Numbered from the stretch's first letter, positions 1 through 13,849 are shown. The stretch: 64,000 nt of DNA from Spodoptera frugiperda (GCF_023101765.2 NC_064239.1:12048315-12112314); one strand, 5' to 3'. Numbers and translations: made by a program. Notes: generated from the sequence alone by a model not told the origin.

Positions 1-75
1 GCTGTGCCGTGGGCGCTGTGAAATATGGCACTCTTTGCGTAACGTGGACGCGCGGCCATATTTCTTTTCGCTACC
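1..75. other. CpG-containing stretch at window edge
   Basis: The first 75 bases are richer in G+C and CpG than the following 2.7 kb and include a 'cgcgcggccata' run. No open frame, repeat family or core promoter can be assigned. It may be the end of a regulatory element continuing upstream. Confidence 0.25.
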
Positions 76-2650
76 GAATTGAGGTGCTAAGTTTTTTGAA
101 GTCTTTTGTCTTTTTGATTTTGAGTAATTGCGAAATATTTGTTTGAATGATTGAAGTTTTGCCAAACATAGCTATCGCTTAATAAAAGTTTTTTAGTGAA
201 AGTTTTTTTATAATATTACTTAGTTTATGAATCTATAGCTAAACTTGATCATGCTCAAGATTAAACGAAAAGACAAAAGAATTAAACAAAGCGATATTAA
301 TATTTAAAAAAAACCAGAACTTTTGACCTTCGCAATCAGAGAAGGAAATCCGTCATCTCAAAGACCCTTTTGAATAAAAATCCCAAAAGGATATGAATAA
401 CGATATCAAAACTAATAGTATTAAGTAAAGAGAAGTAGCATTAAGTAACATACACATTTTTTAAGAGCTTCCGTTGAAGATAAGGAGACGTTTATCTTAA
501 TTGTTTAACGACTATGGGTTTTTAAAAGATAATATTAGTTAAATGTACGTTTTTGATGAAGAGTTTGTTGATCCTCCAGTTTCAAATGATGTTGATAAGA
601 TTTATTTTGTCCTTAATTAGTGTTAATGGGTGATTATTTTGTTTGAATTTCAGTTAACTTGCTAACTACGAAATAAGGATATCAGGCAGCTCTAGAAAAG
701 TTTATAACTAACAATCTATTTTCTCTAATCCTAGAAAAACTACACCTAAAATATCGTTGTCGAAACTTATAGTTTGATACCTGATGCCTGTTTGTCTTTA
801 AGATAATTAGAGTCATTAAAAAATAGTCTAAAATAGTTCCTATTTTACATTCACCAAACTATATCATTAAGCAATTAAAAAAAAACAATTTCCATATGCA
901 AAAAAAAAAAAACGAAACACAGATCCTCAACCGATAAAATGATAAGCAAAAATAAAGGAATATTATCTCTGTGAATGCCACGGCACGGTATCGCAGAGCA
1001 ATGACATATCGACCGTACACTGGATTGCACGCACATGACGGCTCTAGCCATCGCTCAGTGCTGTCATAATAACGGGAAATACTACACAGGATCTGATGTA
1101 GTAGATAGGCGACTTTTATTTTTAGATCTAGAACAAAAGTTATCGTTTTTAGGTTGGTGGTCTTTTTGTACGCGGTTTTTGGTCCTTTGGGTTTTTGAGC
1201 TAGATTTTCGTTTTCTAAGTGCTAGGTTTTGGGTTTTGTTTTAAGACATGTGACTTGTAAATAAGTAAAGTTTTGAGAACAATTCTAAGTTTCTAAGGTC
1301 CTTAATTCGAAACTTAAAATAGTTCCTGTAGCATATTTCGTATATAAAGTATGGCGTGAGTTACGCTAAGTTTTTCCATCGAATTCATTCATATAAAATT
1401 TTAATCGAATAGTTATCAAGTAGTAGTATATTTGCTTACGTAACCTAAATTATAAAGGGATCACGTATGTCAAGGTCGGTATCCAATCAAAAATTGGACC
1501 ATATTTCCGGCCAAAACACTCTTATAGTCAAGTGTCTTCCAGCAGAGAACGCTCGCTTGCTCCGTAACCTGCCATTGCAGGTTTTTTACCTTTTAACTCA
1601 CCCTCCAAACAAAAAACTACCCTAAAACGATAAAGATAGAGCCCAAAATATAACTGGATAAGGATTGCAACCACGCTCACTCTTATTTAAATAAGGTAGT
1701 CGGTGTGTGAAAGAGATAGGTGATATAAGGGATGTGTAGAAAAAGGATGGGAGATGGCGATGTTGCCGCGCTTTTGATAGTGATGGAGTATGTCGATGAG
1801 GTTTTTGGGGTTTTTTAATAAATATAAAATGAGAATGAAATAACAAGGCTAATATATTTCATATTACTATACTCAACTAAATGTTTGTTTCTATTCGTAA
1901 ATTTATTAAATTCTTGGTGGTCCTCCAATTAAAATTATACTTAGAAATAAAGTCATAAATAAAATTATGTTTTTAACCGTATTTTGTTACTAAATATAAA
2001 TAATAATTACAACGGTTTATGTACAATCCGTGTAAGGCTGTTGAAACATTAATATAAAAATCGCTAATTCGGTAAACACATAATGAATATTTAATTGATA
2101 TAAATTAGGAAATTCTTATATCTACGAAAGTATTTAAAACCATTTGGTATTCAAATAGAAGCAATGATTCATAGTTAATAATGTTAATGAATTCTTAGTT
2201 TAAACGTCTATTATTTGCAACGAAGTTTGAATCAATTTTAGGCACCAGTTTAAACAAAAAACTGGACTAGCATTTGATCAAACTGCTTTTGAGATATGAT
2301 GTGTTGAAGTTATGCATTTAGAATGTGTTATGAATAGCTTGCCATTTATAGTACATATATTAATATTGTAACTATGTGCCGAAGAATATTCATATTTATT
2401 GCTTTTAATGTTTAATTCATACATATACGCTGTCGGTGGTAGACAAAACAATATTTTTGAATGGAAATGTTTAGTTTTAATATTTAATGTGTATTTAATA
2501 CCTATTATGGGATCGAATTATGTCTAGACTGAACATTCCACAGCTGCTGTAGGTAGCTAGACTTCCGCTATTATTTTGGTTTAAAGATTCTATAGTTTGG
2601 CTGTCTGAGATAAAATAACAAAGTATTCATCCTTCAGAAACATAATTGAT
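76..2650. other. Unique AT-rich stretch, no gene seen
   Basis: AT-rich non-coding sequence with short A runs (about 900-912) and a 100-bp CpG-bearing patch at 970-1060. A GGTCCTTT match occurs at 1181-1188. Two short open frames (1035-1244 plus, 1622-1846 minus) have low-complexity composition and look like chance ORFs. No repeat family is recognised. Confidence 0.5.
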
Positions 2651-2717
2651 TGTTAAATTTTAACAAACATACATTTGCTAGATAATTTAATAAAAATTAA
2701 ATATTCGACACATAATG

Positions 2718-2834
2718 TATCGATAAATTTTAACATACATACATTTGTATTATCTAGATAATTTTGTGAATAAAAAAATCGATTTCTAATCCATATCGAT
2801 ATAATTTCGTCCCATCCCTAGTAGCCAGATGGCG
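2718..2834. promoter_or_regulatory. Insulator-like motif cluster
   Basis: Two TATCGATA octamers (2718-2725, 2794-2801; DREF/BEAF-32-type sites in Drosophila) precede CCAGATGGCG (2825-2834), which resembles the core of the insect CTCF motif. All lie within 120 bp immediately upstream of a CpG-rich island. Motif matches are seen; binding and insulator function are inferred from Drosophila and may not transfer to a moth. Confidence 0.35.
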
Positions 2835-2995
2835 TCGACAGGCGCTGCAAGCCGACAACTCGAATTCGGCCCGTTCGGAATTCCTCGCGTCGCCTTCGCC
2901 CTGTGATGCATGCACGCCGCAAGTTTCGGGGATTTAGGCGAGTGGCGAGCTCGCCGGGTATCTACAGGGACTCTCAGGGACCGACAGTTTTGTGT
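2815..2995. promoter_or_regulatory. CpG-rich island in AT-rich DNA
   Basis: About 180 bp of G+C- and CpG-rich sequence in a strongly AT-rich surround. It includes a perfect 12-bp palindrome GGCGAGCTCGCC (2944-2955). A 25-codon frame runs from ATG at 2829 to TGA at 2906 but has no recognisable product. An internal promoter, enhancer or small non-coding exon are all possible. Sequence alone does not decide. Confidence 0.35.
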
Positions 2996-5890
2996 GCAGG
3001 ATTTGGAAGAATTGATTTTTTAAGCGAATTTTGTGGCCAAAGGTTTTAGTTTGGTTTTTGAATTGAGTTGATAGTTTTTGCGTGTTATGAGGTTTAGGAA
3101 TAGTATTTTATTGTTTTGTTTTTATGTTGACTTTGTTGATTATTGTATGATTGAACTGAACAATTTAATCATTACATCGGAACGTAAAAGACTCGACAAC
3201 TTAAGTAAAAAGATTTTATACACATAATATCATAACTCATAACATAGTTGGTGAGCTATCTTACTAGACCAATAACATCATTCTTAATACAGAATTTTCA
3301 TATAACCCTAAAATATACCAATCATGAATTTTGAATCCGTTTTTCACAATCTCTTAATCAACGGTACAATCAGTTGCCAAAAACAATGTCGGATTAAAGA
3401 CATTAAAGTTTGTATTTTGCTTATTATTCACGTCATTTAGCAGACATATGCACATTAAATGAAGGATGGAATTTCGCACGAATACTATTGAGAGGCGAGT
3501 CTCGTTTGTGATGTGAGACGAATACAAAACTTGCGTTTTAGCATCCAAATATGCACAGTTGACTGACTTCTCGCCATGGAAGTTCATTTCGAAAAATTGT
3601 TTGTAACTTTTTTAGTTTTTGAAATCTAACCAATATTCGATTCGGTGAGTTTCCATTTTACCTTAAAATATTGTTCTGGAGGTCCAGGATAACATAAATA
3701 TATTTTACTGTGGCCGTCCTGTGGTTGATTCAATGATGATAATATTTTTCTACTACTTTCTTTTCTTATCCCACTGTTTACTTGATTTACAGATCATCAA
3801 AAAGCAAGTTTCTCAATTTCTCAAATACATTTTAATAATCCATTACAATTAACTCATTACAATTTACTGTCATATCAGCACTATTCTTTCAAAACACAAT
3901 TATTTAAAACTTTCTACAAAAACTCTTCAAATTTAAATTCCAGTAAAAGTTTAAATTCCACGTGTTAATTGTTTCTGTGCGTGTGCGCAGCGAAATGTCG
4001 GGGGCGCGGGATTGTGTTACTAATTTACACTATTAGTTGGACCCAGAGTTTACGGGATGTATCTACGGGATTTTTGAATATGGCGGAGATTGCCTGTCTT
4101 ATGATCAATTGTAATTAAAAAAAGCTTAAGAGGAAGTGCATGTCCACAGCTCTCGAGCTTTGCTGTGGCGTGTCCCCAATGTGTGAAATCATTTTATCCT
4201 TGCATCAAATTCGACACAAATCAATCATGCCTTAAACACAACCTTGCTCAACAAACAGATAAAAATGCATAAAATATCTTCAAATAAATTCTTCGATGAC
4301 AAATCTCTCAGGCACGTCGTCTCCCAAATAACTATAACAACTTATACAAAGCATATAAAACTTGCGTCCCGTTTTGAAATAACGAAAACGTGGCTCACAG
4401 TAGCCAGTGTTTGGTCAACCATTAACACCAAAGGCTCTAAATATAGATAGGCCATAATAAAAACTGTTTTAACGTATCCAGCCCACGAGAGGGTATTGTC
4501 TTATGTAAGATGGAAGAGGTTTTACTCTAATTAGAAAGAGGAGTGATCTAATTTGTATAGAGGTTGTTTGTTAGGAATTTTGTAGAGTCAAGCTTAGTGA
4601 GAACTTTTTTTGTAAATACGAGTAAATTCGAAGGTATAAACTTATGTCTATTCTAGCTGAGATAATGTGCTTATATAACTGATGTAAGGTAAAATCATAT
4701 TTAAGAATCTTTTTGGCATTCGTTCTTACCTAGCATATTAAAGTGTCATACTTTGTTGCATATGAACAAATAAATTGAAATATAAATATTTACAATCTCT
4801 GTACACGTTATATGCACAAGAATATTGCAAGATCATTTTACATATTATTATTACAAAAATGTAAATGTCACTTAATGTCAAAAATTTTGAAATAAAGTTT
4901 CGTTAGGTACAACCCTCCCACGTACGGTGCGGACCGAAGGACCACGTCCGCTATTACGATTCACAGGAGACAACTGTTGTGTCGTGCTACGAACATATTT
5001 TTATATTTAAGAACAAAAGATTTTTGGGAAGTCCAAGTTAGAAGAGGCGCTTCATAACTTAGCTGACGGATATAGCGATTAGTGTGAAGTTTTGAACAAT
5101 TATTTGAGATTATGAAACTGCCACTCATAAGTGTCTACATAGTATGTTTTAAATCCATTGTTTTCTTTTATATGACTTAAGCCAGCACATTACTTTTCTC
5201 AGTGTTGTATCAAACAAAGTTGTTTAAACATACTAACTACATTTTCATTACGTAATTTGAGTTTACATTAATTTAATCTCTATTGTTTACTGAAAACTAC
5301 TACAGAAACTAATCTACTAAAGAAAAATCGCCATATACTTCTAATATCACTGTCTCACATCTTACCCGCTATTCTCTCCGCTCAGTTTATCACTGGAACC
5401 ACACACAACGGAACAGTTTCCCAGTAAACCGTATCTCGAGGATTTATCATCCACGTTCATCTCAATTCGTGGGCTCACCACTTCGTCTAGGTTATGAGAG
5501 AATTCCGACACAATGATGACATCTTACCGACTTTGCTGAAAGAGGGTTATGTCTTTTAAGTAATGTAGAACACGTATGATGTTATGGTTGGATGTATATT
5601 TATGGAGAATTTGAAAAGTAGTTTGTTTTTACTGAATTGTTATTGGTATTTGAACTCTACGATCTGTACAAAGTAAAAGTATATATTTTTAATTCATCTT
5701 TCGTTACTCTTATGTAAAAATTAAAATATAAATTATCAAGATTGTATGCGAAACAACGTTTCGCTAAATATAATAATACTAACCAAAAATGTGGTCCTTT
5801 TGACCAAAATTTTATGCACATTAAAAAACTTCTAAATCTACTCAAAAGATAGGCACAATTTATGCAAGTGTCCATAATAGAAAACGCAAT
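2996..5890. other. Unique AT-rich stretch, no gene seen
   Basis: Non-coding sequence without recognised repeats. Notable only are short CpG-bearing patches near 3980-4020 and 4915-4990, the latter carrying a minus-strand GTGGTCCTTCGGTCC match (4931-4945). The open frames here (3354-3587 minus, 4244-4450 plus, 5657-5875 minus) look like chance. Confidence 0.5.
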
Positions 5891-5903
5891 ATTTTATCAA
5901 ATA

Positions 5904-5974
5904 CTAATAAAATTTTATTTTTTTCAGGTACGTTCGTGATATCATCTTTTAGAGCTAATATTTATGGGGTAAGT
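5904..5974 (+). other. Recursive splice site 1 with 41-nt RS exon
   Basis: A branchpoint-like CTAAT (5904-5908) is followed by a T-rich tract and CAG ending at 5927, directly joined to GTACGT (5928-5933). This juxtaposed acceptor/donor can regenerate a 5' splice site after the first splicing step. A second, canonical donor GTAAGT starts at 5969, defining a 41-nt RS exon (5928-5968). The exon is open only in the third frame, and its length is not a multiple of three, so inclusion in an ORF would shift the frame. Seen: sequence and spacing. Known: Drosophila ratchet points have this form and often depend on a short downstream cryptic exon. Inferred: use in this moth. Confidence 0.72.
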
Positions 5975-6984
5975 TCCCGATAGTCAACATAAGGGATCAA
6001 AGAAGCCAGATGAAAAAATATTGTTTTGCGTATTCTATGCACGCATGGATGAATCATTTGACAGTTTTTATATTGAAATGTTATTTAATTTTAGATTTTT
6101 ATCTTTATTATGAATTTGAAAGAGTGTTTGTCGTTTTAATAAAAAAAGTACGTAGAAACAAAGGGTTTTAAGGGTTATAGACAGTCAAACGATGAAGAGT
6201 TAAAATGTAAATGATATTAAATAAAAATTCATCATTTGAGACTACTACACAGGAATAATAATAACCTTTCTTTAAGTTACCAAGCACGTAAATGAACAAA
6301 AGCTGTTCCTTCTCCTTCTCAAATAAAAACAAACAAAATTTCATAATTTTTCATTATAAAACCTTCGACGTCGATTGTACAAAGAAATTGTCGTGAACTA
6401 ATTTGCAAATTCACTAGCACTGCTAATTTAAGCAAACCGCGTAAACGTGACATTTGCACCGTTTATTTAAATACATTTAAAATGTAATGACAACCTGTGT
6501 GGTCCAAAGAAAGAAAGCACTTTGTATTTCATTTAAATAACTTGGCTATTTTAGTTCATTTCAGTAACATGGTACATGAAAAGTTTATTTAGGTTTGTGG
6601 TCCTTTTAGTCGCAGTACTTTATGCTACACAAATCGTAAACAAATAAAATTTAATTACATGATAAAACGTAATATTTGTCCATCACTCACGTTTTAGAGT
6701 TTTATTCCATAAAATAATTATAATAAAGTTCCATATCACGGCCACACTTTTTAAGCCAGATTCCTATACAAACACATAGAAAAAACTAGCTCCTATAATA
6801 TTATATAAAATTCGGTATAATTTGAATGAATAAATAGACGATCGTAGCGAAACCATAAATCGTTTTATCGATATCTAAGATCAGTTAAATGACATCACTT
6901 AGAGAAAACGCTTCTTGTCTTAGGCGATATTCATACCGGAATATTTTAACTAACATTAAAGTCTGACCTAGACATTAAGCTATA

Positions 6985-7213
6985 TTTGCACTGGGAAATA
7001 GAATGGAGATGTCTATCACTGTATGTCCGGCATCTATAATATAAAAATGAATTGCTTAATATGGTTCTAAGCACGAATCTCGAGAACAGCTGAACCAATT
7101 TTGATAATATTTTTTTTGTTGGATCTTTATTGTTAGAAGAAAAAAACATAATAAAGATGCACATAAAATTTTTCAATACAGAACAAAGTCCGCAGGGTCT
7201 GCTAGCTAGGTTT
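6985..7213 (+). repeat. Degenerate retroelement-like remnant
   Basis: The stretch contains 'aatataaaaatgaattgctt', then 'tcgagaacagctgaacca', and ends 'gtccgcagggtctgctagct'. This series of landmarks recurs in dispersed insect repeats with a 3' end of the form 'gtccgccgggtcagctagt'. The copy is diverged and has no coding capacity. Family assignment rests on my recognition of the pattern, not on a search. Confidence 0.5.
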
Positions 7214-10200
7214 ACTATGAGTTAAATATACACTAAAGCTATACACAATTAGTTATTTTTAACGATACTTAAGTAAAAATAGTGTATCTACAAATTAAGT
7301 ACTGGAATCTTACGTTATCAAGCGTATTAATTACGCAATGAGCATTAGCTTTTATTAACGACAAATCTTGCTGGACTAAAGATAGAACGCCTGAGTAGCT
7401 ACAAAACACAGAAGGTTTAAGTAAGTAGGGAGATATTTAATTTCACATTCAGTTTTCATAAGGTACTAGATCAAAAATATATTAGATCTCATTATGAAAG
7501 GCCTCTGGAAGTCACTGAATGCAGGTTACTTCCAAATTTTAATTTAGAAGTCAGCAGGAAAAGTCTATGTAGACTTCTTATAGCTAATATAATAATGATG
7601 ATGATCAATGGTACCATTCAGCTAATAATAATATAGCTTATAAAAATACTAAACCATTATTTACCTAAGCAGCACATTGTGCAAACAGCCTTATGTTGTC
7701 TTATCAAACAAATTATAATAAATGTATAGAAATGACTATGATGCCTTCTCTTAATAGGAGCTTTGGTAATTTCGCGGCATATTTGCAAAGTATATACATT
7801 AAAAACTATATAAACGACCTCAATAAAGAGCGGGTTTAATCTTTAAATGAGTATGGAGATGGGAACTCGTATTTTTTTATTGATTTTAATCGAAATGAAA
7901 TATTGTTGCAATAATTATTTGGTTCCGTATTTCGTTCTAAAGTTTGTTTAGACTGAATCATACTTAAGACAAAAATATTCTTTGTTTTTAATCGATGTTT
8001 TAAGAACATACTGTGAAACAGTAGTCAGAAAATAAGTTACTTTAAGAAAGAGATGGAAGTTGAGATACAAGAGAGTTTTGACATACTCTAAATAAAAGTA
8101 TATTTTTATATTTTTTAAACGTAATCTATTTCTAAGAACTTAAGAAATTCCTTCACAAGTAAAATACTCTATTTACTATACCGTGTCATCTCAAACTACC
8201 ACTTGAGCAAACACCATTTCATTAGCCGTGATATTGATACGACAACACCAAAAACTTAGGCCTGTCAATCAAAACGTTTCTTAAGAAACAGGGTTCAAGT
8301 TATACTGGTTCTGTATTTTTGTCTTCTAATACGCCGAAAGACGAAACAAAAACTGTATATCGTTCCTTTTGGAGACTTTTACGTGTTCAGAATAATAAAA
8401 GGAAAAGTATCTTTAGGTTGCGTTACAATTGCATTGCGTGTGAAGTGAGAAATACTTGTATAAATATTACTTTAGAATAAAATTGTGATATATTTAAGTT
8501 ATATTCCTAGTAAGCTGGGTTTTGTAGTTATAAAAATATAACGTTTTAGTATTATTTATTTTTTTATATAAGGTTACTTGTTTATCAGATCTGCCTGCAT
8601 ATTCACTATTGGAATATTCTGCATTTATACATTTTTGGTAGTTCTAACCTATCTCTAATAAATAAAATGTGAAATAAAAAACCAATAACTAAAATTTCTA
8701 AAACAAAAATCGTGTGGTCCTTCTGCTCTCATTTCTGGTCCTTCGATACGTTCCTCAACATAAGCTAACTATAAACAAACTGTTCAAAGCTTTGTCTGTT
8801 TGTTTGTTTGTCTACGTTGAAGTGTTAATGTCAGTCTTAACACGTATTGAAATTATGAATTATTGAATAGACGGCCGTACTAAACAGTGTTTCATGTGAG
8901 GAATGCTATATAAATGTATTGATTTCGTAATGTATAAAATTTTCGGATAAAACGTATTTTTTTGTTAAATATTTGGTGAAGATTGTTCTGTGGTCTGTTG
9001 ATTGCTTGTGAGAATGTGTTTTTGGTGTAAATTGTAATGTGTTATAGAAATTCGGTCTTAGCTTTTAAAATAAATTTGAGTATGATTTGAAAGTCGTAGA
9101 TTTTAATATAAAAAATTGGATCGTCTTATACGTTTGTCTTTTTAATAATGCCTGTTAAACAAGTTAAACAGAATTCACAAAAAAAACTTTTCTTAAATAA
9201 CCTTAAAATGTCAACCACATTGACACAGAGAATTCCACAAACGTAGAATATGTAAAACACATTCAGATACCAGCAAAAAAATCACAAATTTATGTGTGAA
9301 TACGTAACAAGTATGTAGGTGTCATACTTTTGACCTTTTTCTTGTAAATCTGGACCTATCAATCATCGTTTTAGATATCACATTTCATAATATCCATTAT
9401 ACTTGCATAATAGTGCTATGATCAGAAACCCATTAGTTTTTATTGTTATTCGAAGCAATATTTTTAAAACATGATTGTGTTTTAAGGATGCCATTTTGCA
9501 TATTTGATTTGTAAAGCCTGATTTTTTTATTTTGTATTTATTTCTTTAATTAATTTAGTATTTAAATCAATTTTGCTTTGTTTTTTGTATATTTTGTGAA
9601 TGGATGAAAGATATTATTATAACATATTTTTTCTAAATTATTGCGCTTGTTCTGATGGATATTGCAGAAATAAATTATACTCGATTTTAATACTAGACAA
9701 ATGAATTACTACCTAATATTTTTGTTACTTGGAATACTGAATTTTCTCTGTGTTATGATTACAATAAGTATTTTCTTTTACAATAAGTCTATGCAAAAAG
9801 AAATTATTTTAAACATAATATTGAGTTCGTAGGGGGACATAATGCTTTATAAAGAAGTTTTAATCTTAAAAAAGTGACGAAACTATTAAGCTTATGTCAC
9901 ATTAAATAAAGTCACGCACAAGACTAAGACTTATGTTTTATTATTCTGGAATCTCAAGAGCAATTGAGTTACAGTCTTCGCTTGAAGAGAATAAATAATT
10001 GACAATAATTCTCAATAATGTTTCTAAATATTCATAAAGGTAATGAATCTGTGTGGTCTTATAGATAACCTTTGTTACTAGGAAATTCTTGTCCCACGCA
10101 GAGTTACATGTATTCTAGACTATCACTTATATGTAAAGCTTGATGAATTTTGAGGAGGAATTAGAGGTAATTAATTCTGAATATGTATAGGAATTTCATA

Positions 10201-12040
10201 AGTTTTGTACTGATAATCTAACATCAAACACTGTATTGTGTGAGCACCAGACACGCATTAAATTGTCTTAATCATCATACATCATGGGTACAAAAATCCC
10301 TTGTCTAACATATGATTTATATCCAAATAAAATGACAAGGAACTAGCCGAAAATAGCACATTCATTCTAACTGTTCAAAATGTACATTTAGAAATTCCGA
10401 ACAACAGAAATAGTGTTGTGCAATTCTCGTTGTATCTGATATCGACACTTTCAGTCACGCCTCTAATGTTTGTTGTTGTCGGATCTTTAGTGACGAATGT
10501 CATACAGAAACGCCTTGTCGATGACTATGAAATATTCAACTGACATACTTACGTAGACAACATTTTGCTATTTGATATATTACCAAGAATATTTTTGTGT
10601 GGTCCTTCGATCCGCAAATTAAAACAAATAAGTTTATGTCATATTTATTGCGGATTAAGCATCAGAATTAAATAAATCGAGACAGGTTTAAAAGTTGATT
10701 AGTGTGTGTAATAAAAAAGTTAAAAAACACGTAAAACCATGACTCATTACGATAATTTCATAAAAACTTTTACTGCCTTTAAATTAAATGTGTTCTATAT
10801 ATAAAACATTTTTAGATAAAACAGTCGTAAATATAAGAGGAGTACAACTGAATTTGGTATACGAAAAATGTAGTTTATGCAAATTTTGTTGTTATAAAAT
10901 TATGTTAAGGAGATCACAAATCAAAGTGAGGTATTACGATCTAAATCAAATCTGTCTCGTCTGTTATGCATTAAATAAATTATATTATAGACATTATGTG
11001 ATGATTGAATTGAAACTTTTATGACCAATCCTATTTTCTATTGGGCAAAACATTGGCACATAAAACGATAACTACAACGTCTGTTGTGACATTTTCACAC
11101 ACGGCTATAAAGGATTATGGCGGCGGTGATATCATTCTTTATAGTTTAATTTATTTTTAATCAAGACCGAAGTGAAGATTAGATGTGGAATAATAAAATA
11201 TTAAATGCAGAGCAGAGCATGGTGTAGCTTAGACTTAAATGAATGCCAAGTGATGCAAACAAATACTATAAGAAATTCTATAAAATTTATTATGCCATTT
11301 TTACGTCTGTTAGTAACAGAATTAGGGGCTCTAAATCGGGAAATGTGATATTAAAATCTTTCGACAACAGATTTTTTGAAAAGCCGCAGAGTAGGAAGTT
11401 ACTAGCGCTATTCATGTCAGGCAAGGAATCATGGCTCGACTATACCCGGAATTAAAGTATGAAAATAAAAATATTTTCAATGTTTTACCACAAACTAAAA
11501 TTCTTTTCAAACCCAATCAAAGTACAAATTCGCATAAATACATTAATTCGCACACACTGAGATTCAAATTCAAAACCACCATATTTAAAACTAAACGATT
11601 TTAAATCGAGCGCCTCACTTAGGGCGACTAATACACATATTCATATGCAAATGTCCATCGATAATTGAATCAAAACATGTCATTCGAATACTTTCTTTGA
11701 AAACAAAAAAGGGAACCGCACAAATACATCGAATAAACACAAAACTCATGCGCGGCGATCGTAAAAATAAAATGTTTATTGGCCCTATCAAAATGTCGAG
11801 CGCATCCATTTGACTATTTAAGTTCGCGTATAATTGCATCGGCTTTTAACATCGAACTGATATAATCCTGGGAGGCATCCTTTTATCCAGTTTCGCTTCG
11901 TATATAGTAATTGCTAATCTGAAAGGTTTTTTTTGCAAAGACCGGTAACTCGACACTGTAGGATGCCGCTTAAAAGGGAAACTTAGTAATACCTTTACGC
12001 CAGTCCAGTCGTGTTATGTCAAAGTGAGAGGTGTATATTT
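7214..12040. other. Unique AT-rich stretch, no gene seen
   Basis: About 4.8 kb of AT-rich sequence with a (TTTG)n-like run near 8803-8815 and GGTCCTT-type motifs at 8713, 8736 and 10599. The open frames at 10788-11024, 11243-11455 and 11615-11839 have no recognised product. A TATCGATA octamer lies at 12043-12050, just past the end. Nothing else can be supported. Confidence 0.5.
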
Positions 12041-12561
12041 TTTATCGATATCATTGGCCCAACACTAGTTCGGTTTAATTGGTGTCGGTAAGTGATGAGG
12101 GTGCTTTTTTCTATGCGACTTTTATTTTCTAGTGGTTTTGTAATTATTTGTAGTTTAGTTGTTTGTAAATATGGCGTGAATAATTGCACCGCCTTAGGTA
12201 AATGAGTTACTCGTACGATATTTCACTTATTTCTAGGTTGTTGTTGCATTTTAATACATAGGTTATTACATCGTTTTTTAATATTGGGTATATGTAACAA
12301 AGCTACTTATTTTTTTTTTTAAACGTCCTTATTTTTCCTAGTTCCTCTTAAACTATGCATGTGTAAAGACAAACGTTGATGACACCGTTCTCTTTTCCCC
12401 ATTCCCATCACTAACTTATCTACAATTCTATATACAACTACGCCGTTTGCATTAGCATTCACTAATATGATTTCGTTGAAATGTGACTGTCCGAGGACAT
12501 AACGTAGAGACTTCATTTGCCTTTAATGCGATTAAACTTCCTATTGCCTCGACACACTTTA

Positions 12562-12586
12562 TATCGATAATCGTATTTTATCGATA
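12562..12586. promoter_or_regulatory. Paired TATCGATA boxes (DREF/BEAF-type)
   Basis: Two TATCGATA octamers at 12562-12569 and 12579-12586 are separated by 9 bp. The octamer is the Drosophila DRE and contains overlapping CGATA sites bound by BEAF-32. The pairing resembles the pair at 24011/24045. Function is inferred. Confidence 0.35.
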
Positions 12587-13228
12587 TAGCATATTGAGTG
12601 AGTGTTGCCCTACACTAGTGTTTAGTCACATTATGATTGCAAAGTTTTACTTGTTGTTTTAATAAATAGGGATTGGAATTCGATATCAGTTTAGTCATTT
12701 TTAATTTTGGTATTCTTAACAGTTAAGCAAAGTATGGGATCATGGACAAGAGATTCTACATATTATGTAAAGAAAAATGTATTTACTTCAAGAGTTATAA
12801 AGGATTATGCGTCAAGTTGCGTAGTAACTTTTACATGTCTTGAATGCAAGTTTGTAACTTACACATTCGAGTGTTAGATCCTAATTTAGATATGTAAACA
12901 CAACAGGAATATCAATAGGTATCAGGATACATATGGAAGTTGTAATGTGTCACAAAAATATCCCTTGTACTTATTGTCATAAAGTTTATTTTGTATTGCC
13001 ACGTTTTATGTAGTAGTGTAACTATTTAGTAATTTTGTGTAATAACATGAGAATCTTAACACGTACAAATATGCTGTATTATCAGAAACTACCCATAGTA
13101 AAGTAAAATTATGGTTAACACTTTGACAATTTAATCATCTTACGTAGGCTGCAGTTATTGGATGCATAGAGATTTTCGCATGTATGTTATTATTTTTTGT
13201 CATTTCATATGAGTCTCTTTAGATTTAT

Positions 13229-13405
13229 AAAGAGGAGATGTCATAACTGGATTTCCCTTTTTATTTTACATCAAACGAATACTACAAAAAAATTGCCAAT
13301 TTTCCACAGTTTAATGTGCCAATTTCTGAGCGTTTATAACCTATATGCACTTTTTACTTAATATCACAGTCACAGTGCACAAACACATTATGACATCTCC
13401 TCTTT
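13229..13405. mobile_element. Short MITE-like element with 18-bp TIRs
   Basis: The 18-mer at 13229-13246 (aaagaggagatgtcataa) is exactly inverted at 13388-13405. The 177-bp unit has no coding capacity, as expected of a non-autonomous DNA transposon. I saw no second copy in the window and no clear target duplication, so the superfamily is unknown. Confidence 0.55.
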
Positions 13406-13687
13406 GCACTTGTTTCATGGTCTAATCACAAGGACGTCTAATGTCTATGGATATCGGGTACGCTCATACGTACAACTCGATCAACACACCAGGCTATTCT
13501 GAATTCTGTCCACTACAGCTGGACCTAAGGTTATTCTAAAATTGCTTTTTCTGACCATTTCTACTGGAACTACAGCACACCACTATCTTCAGCTCCTCAC
13601 TTTAAGCTGCTGCCAGCCATCTCCCAGGTTCTGGAAGGCAATGAAACAATACCGTGTTGATACAATATTCCCAATACTTTCGCTCCA

Positions 13688-13770
13688 CTGCCTCATTGGT
13701 CGAGTGATCGCAAGTGCGACTGCTGGACAAGTCTAGTCGATTCCCGGGTCGGGCAAAGTATTACTGCGGT
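13688..13770 (+). mobile_element. SINE family A, degenerate head
   Basis: The sequence begins 'tgcctcattggtcgagtg', followed by 'aagtgcgactgctggacaag' and 'gattcccgggtcgggcaaag'. This is the tRNA-like head of a lepidopteran SINE, with an A-box-like start and a B box damaged by loss of the GGTTC part. Further copies lie at 24259-24495 and 26882-26957. Confidence 0.6.
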
Positions 13771-13849
13771 AGGAACGACTGGCTGAACACCCTCTTTTCA
13801 CTATTTATATTATACCTAGCTCTTTGGTGAGTGACGTTACCAACTTTCG

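Noticed and set aside
1622..1846. 74-codon minus-strand ORF
   Set aside because: Composition is biased (H, P, S and aromatics), with no homology I recognise and no splice or promoter context.
2829..2906. 25-codon ORF in the CpG island
   Set aside because: Too short to support as a gene; no Kozak-like or conserved context can be shown from one sequence.
12180..12205. CCTTAG|GTAAAT junction
   Set aside because: The upstream tract is short and interrupted by purines, and the donor is weak.
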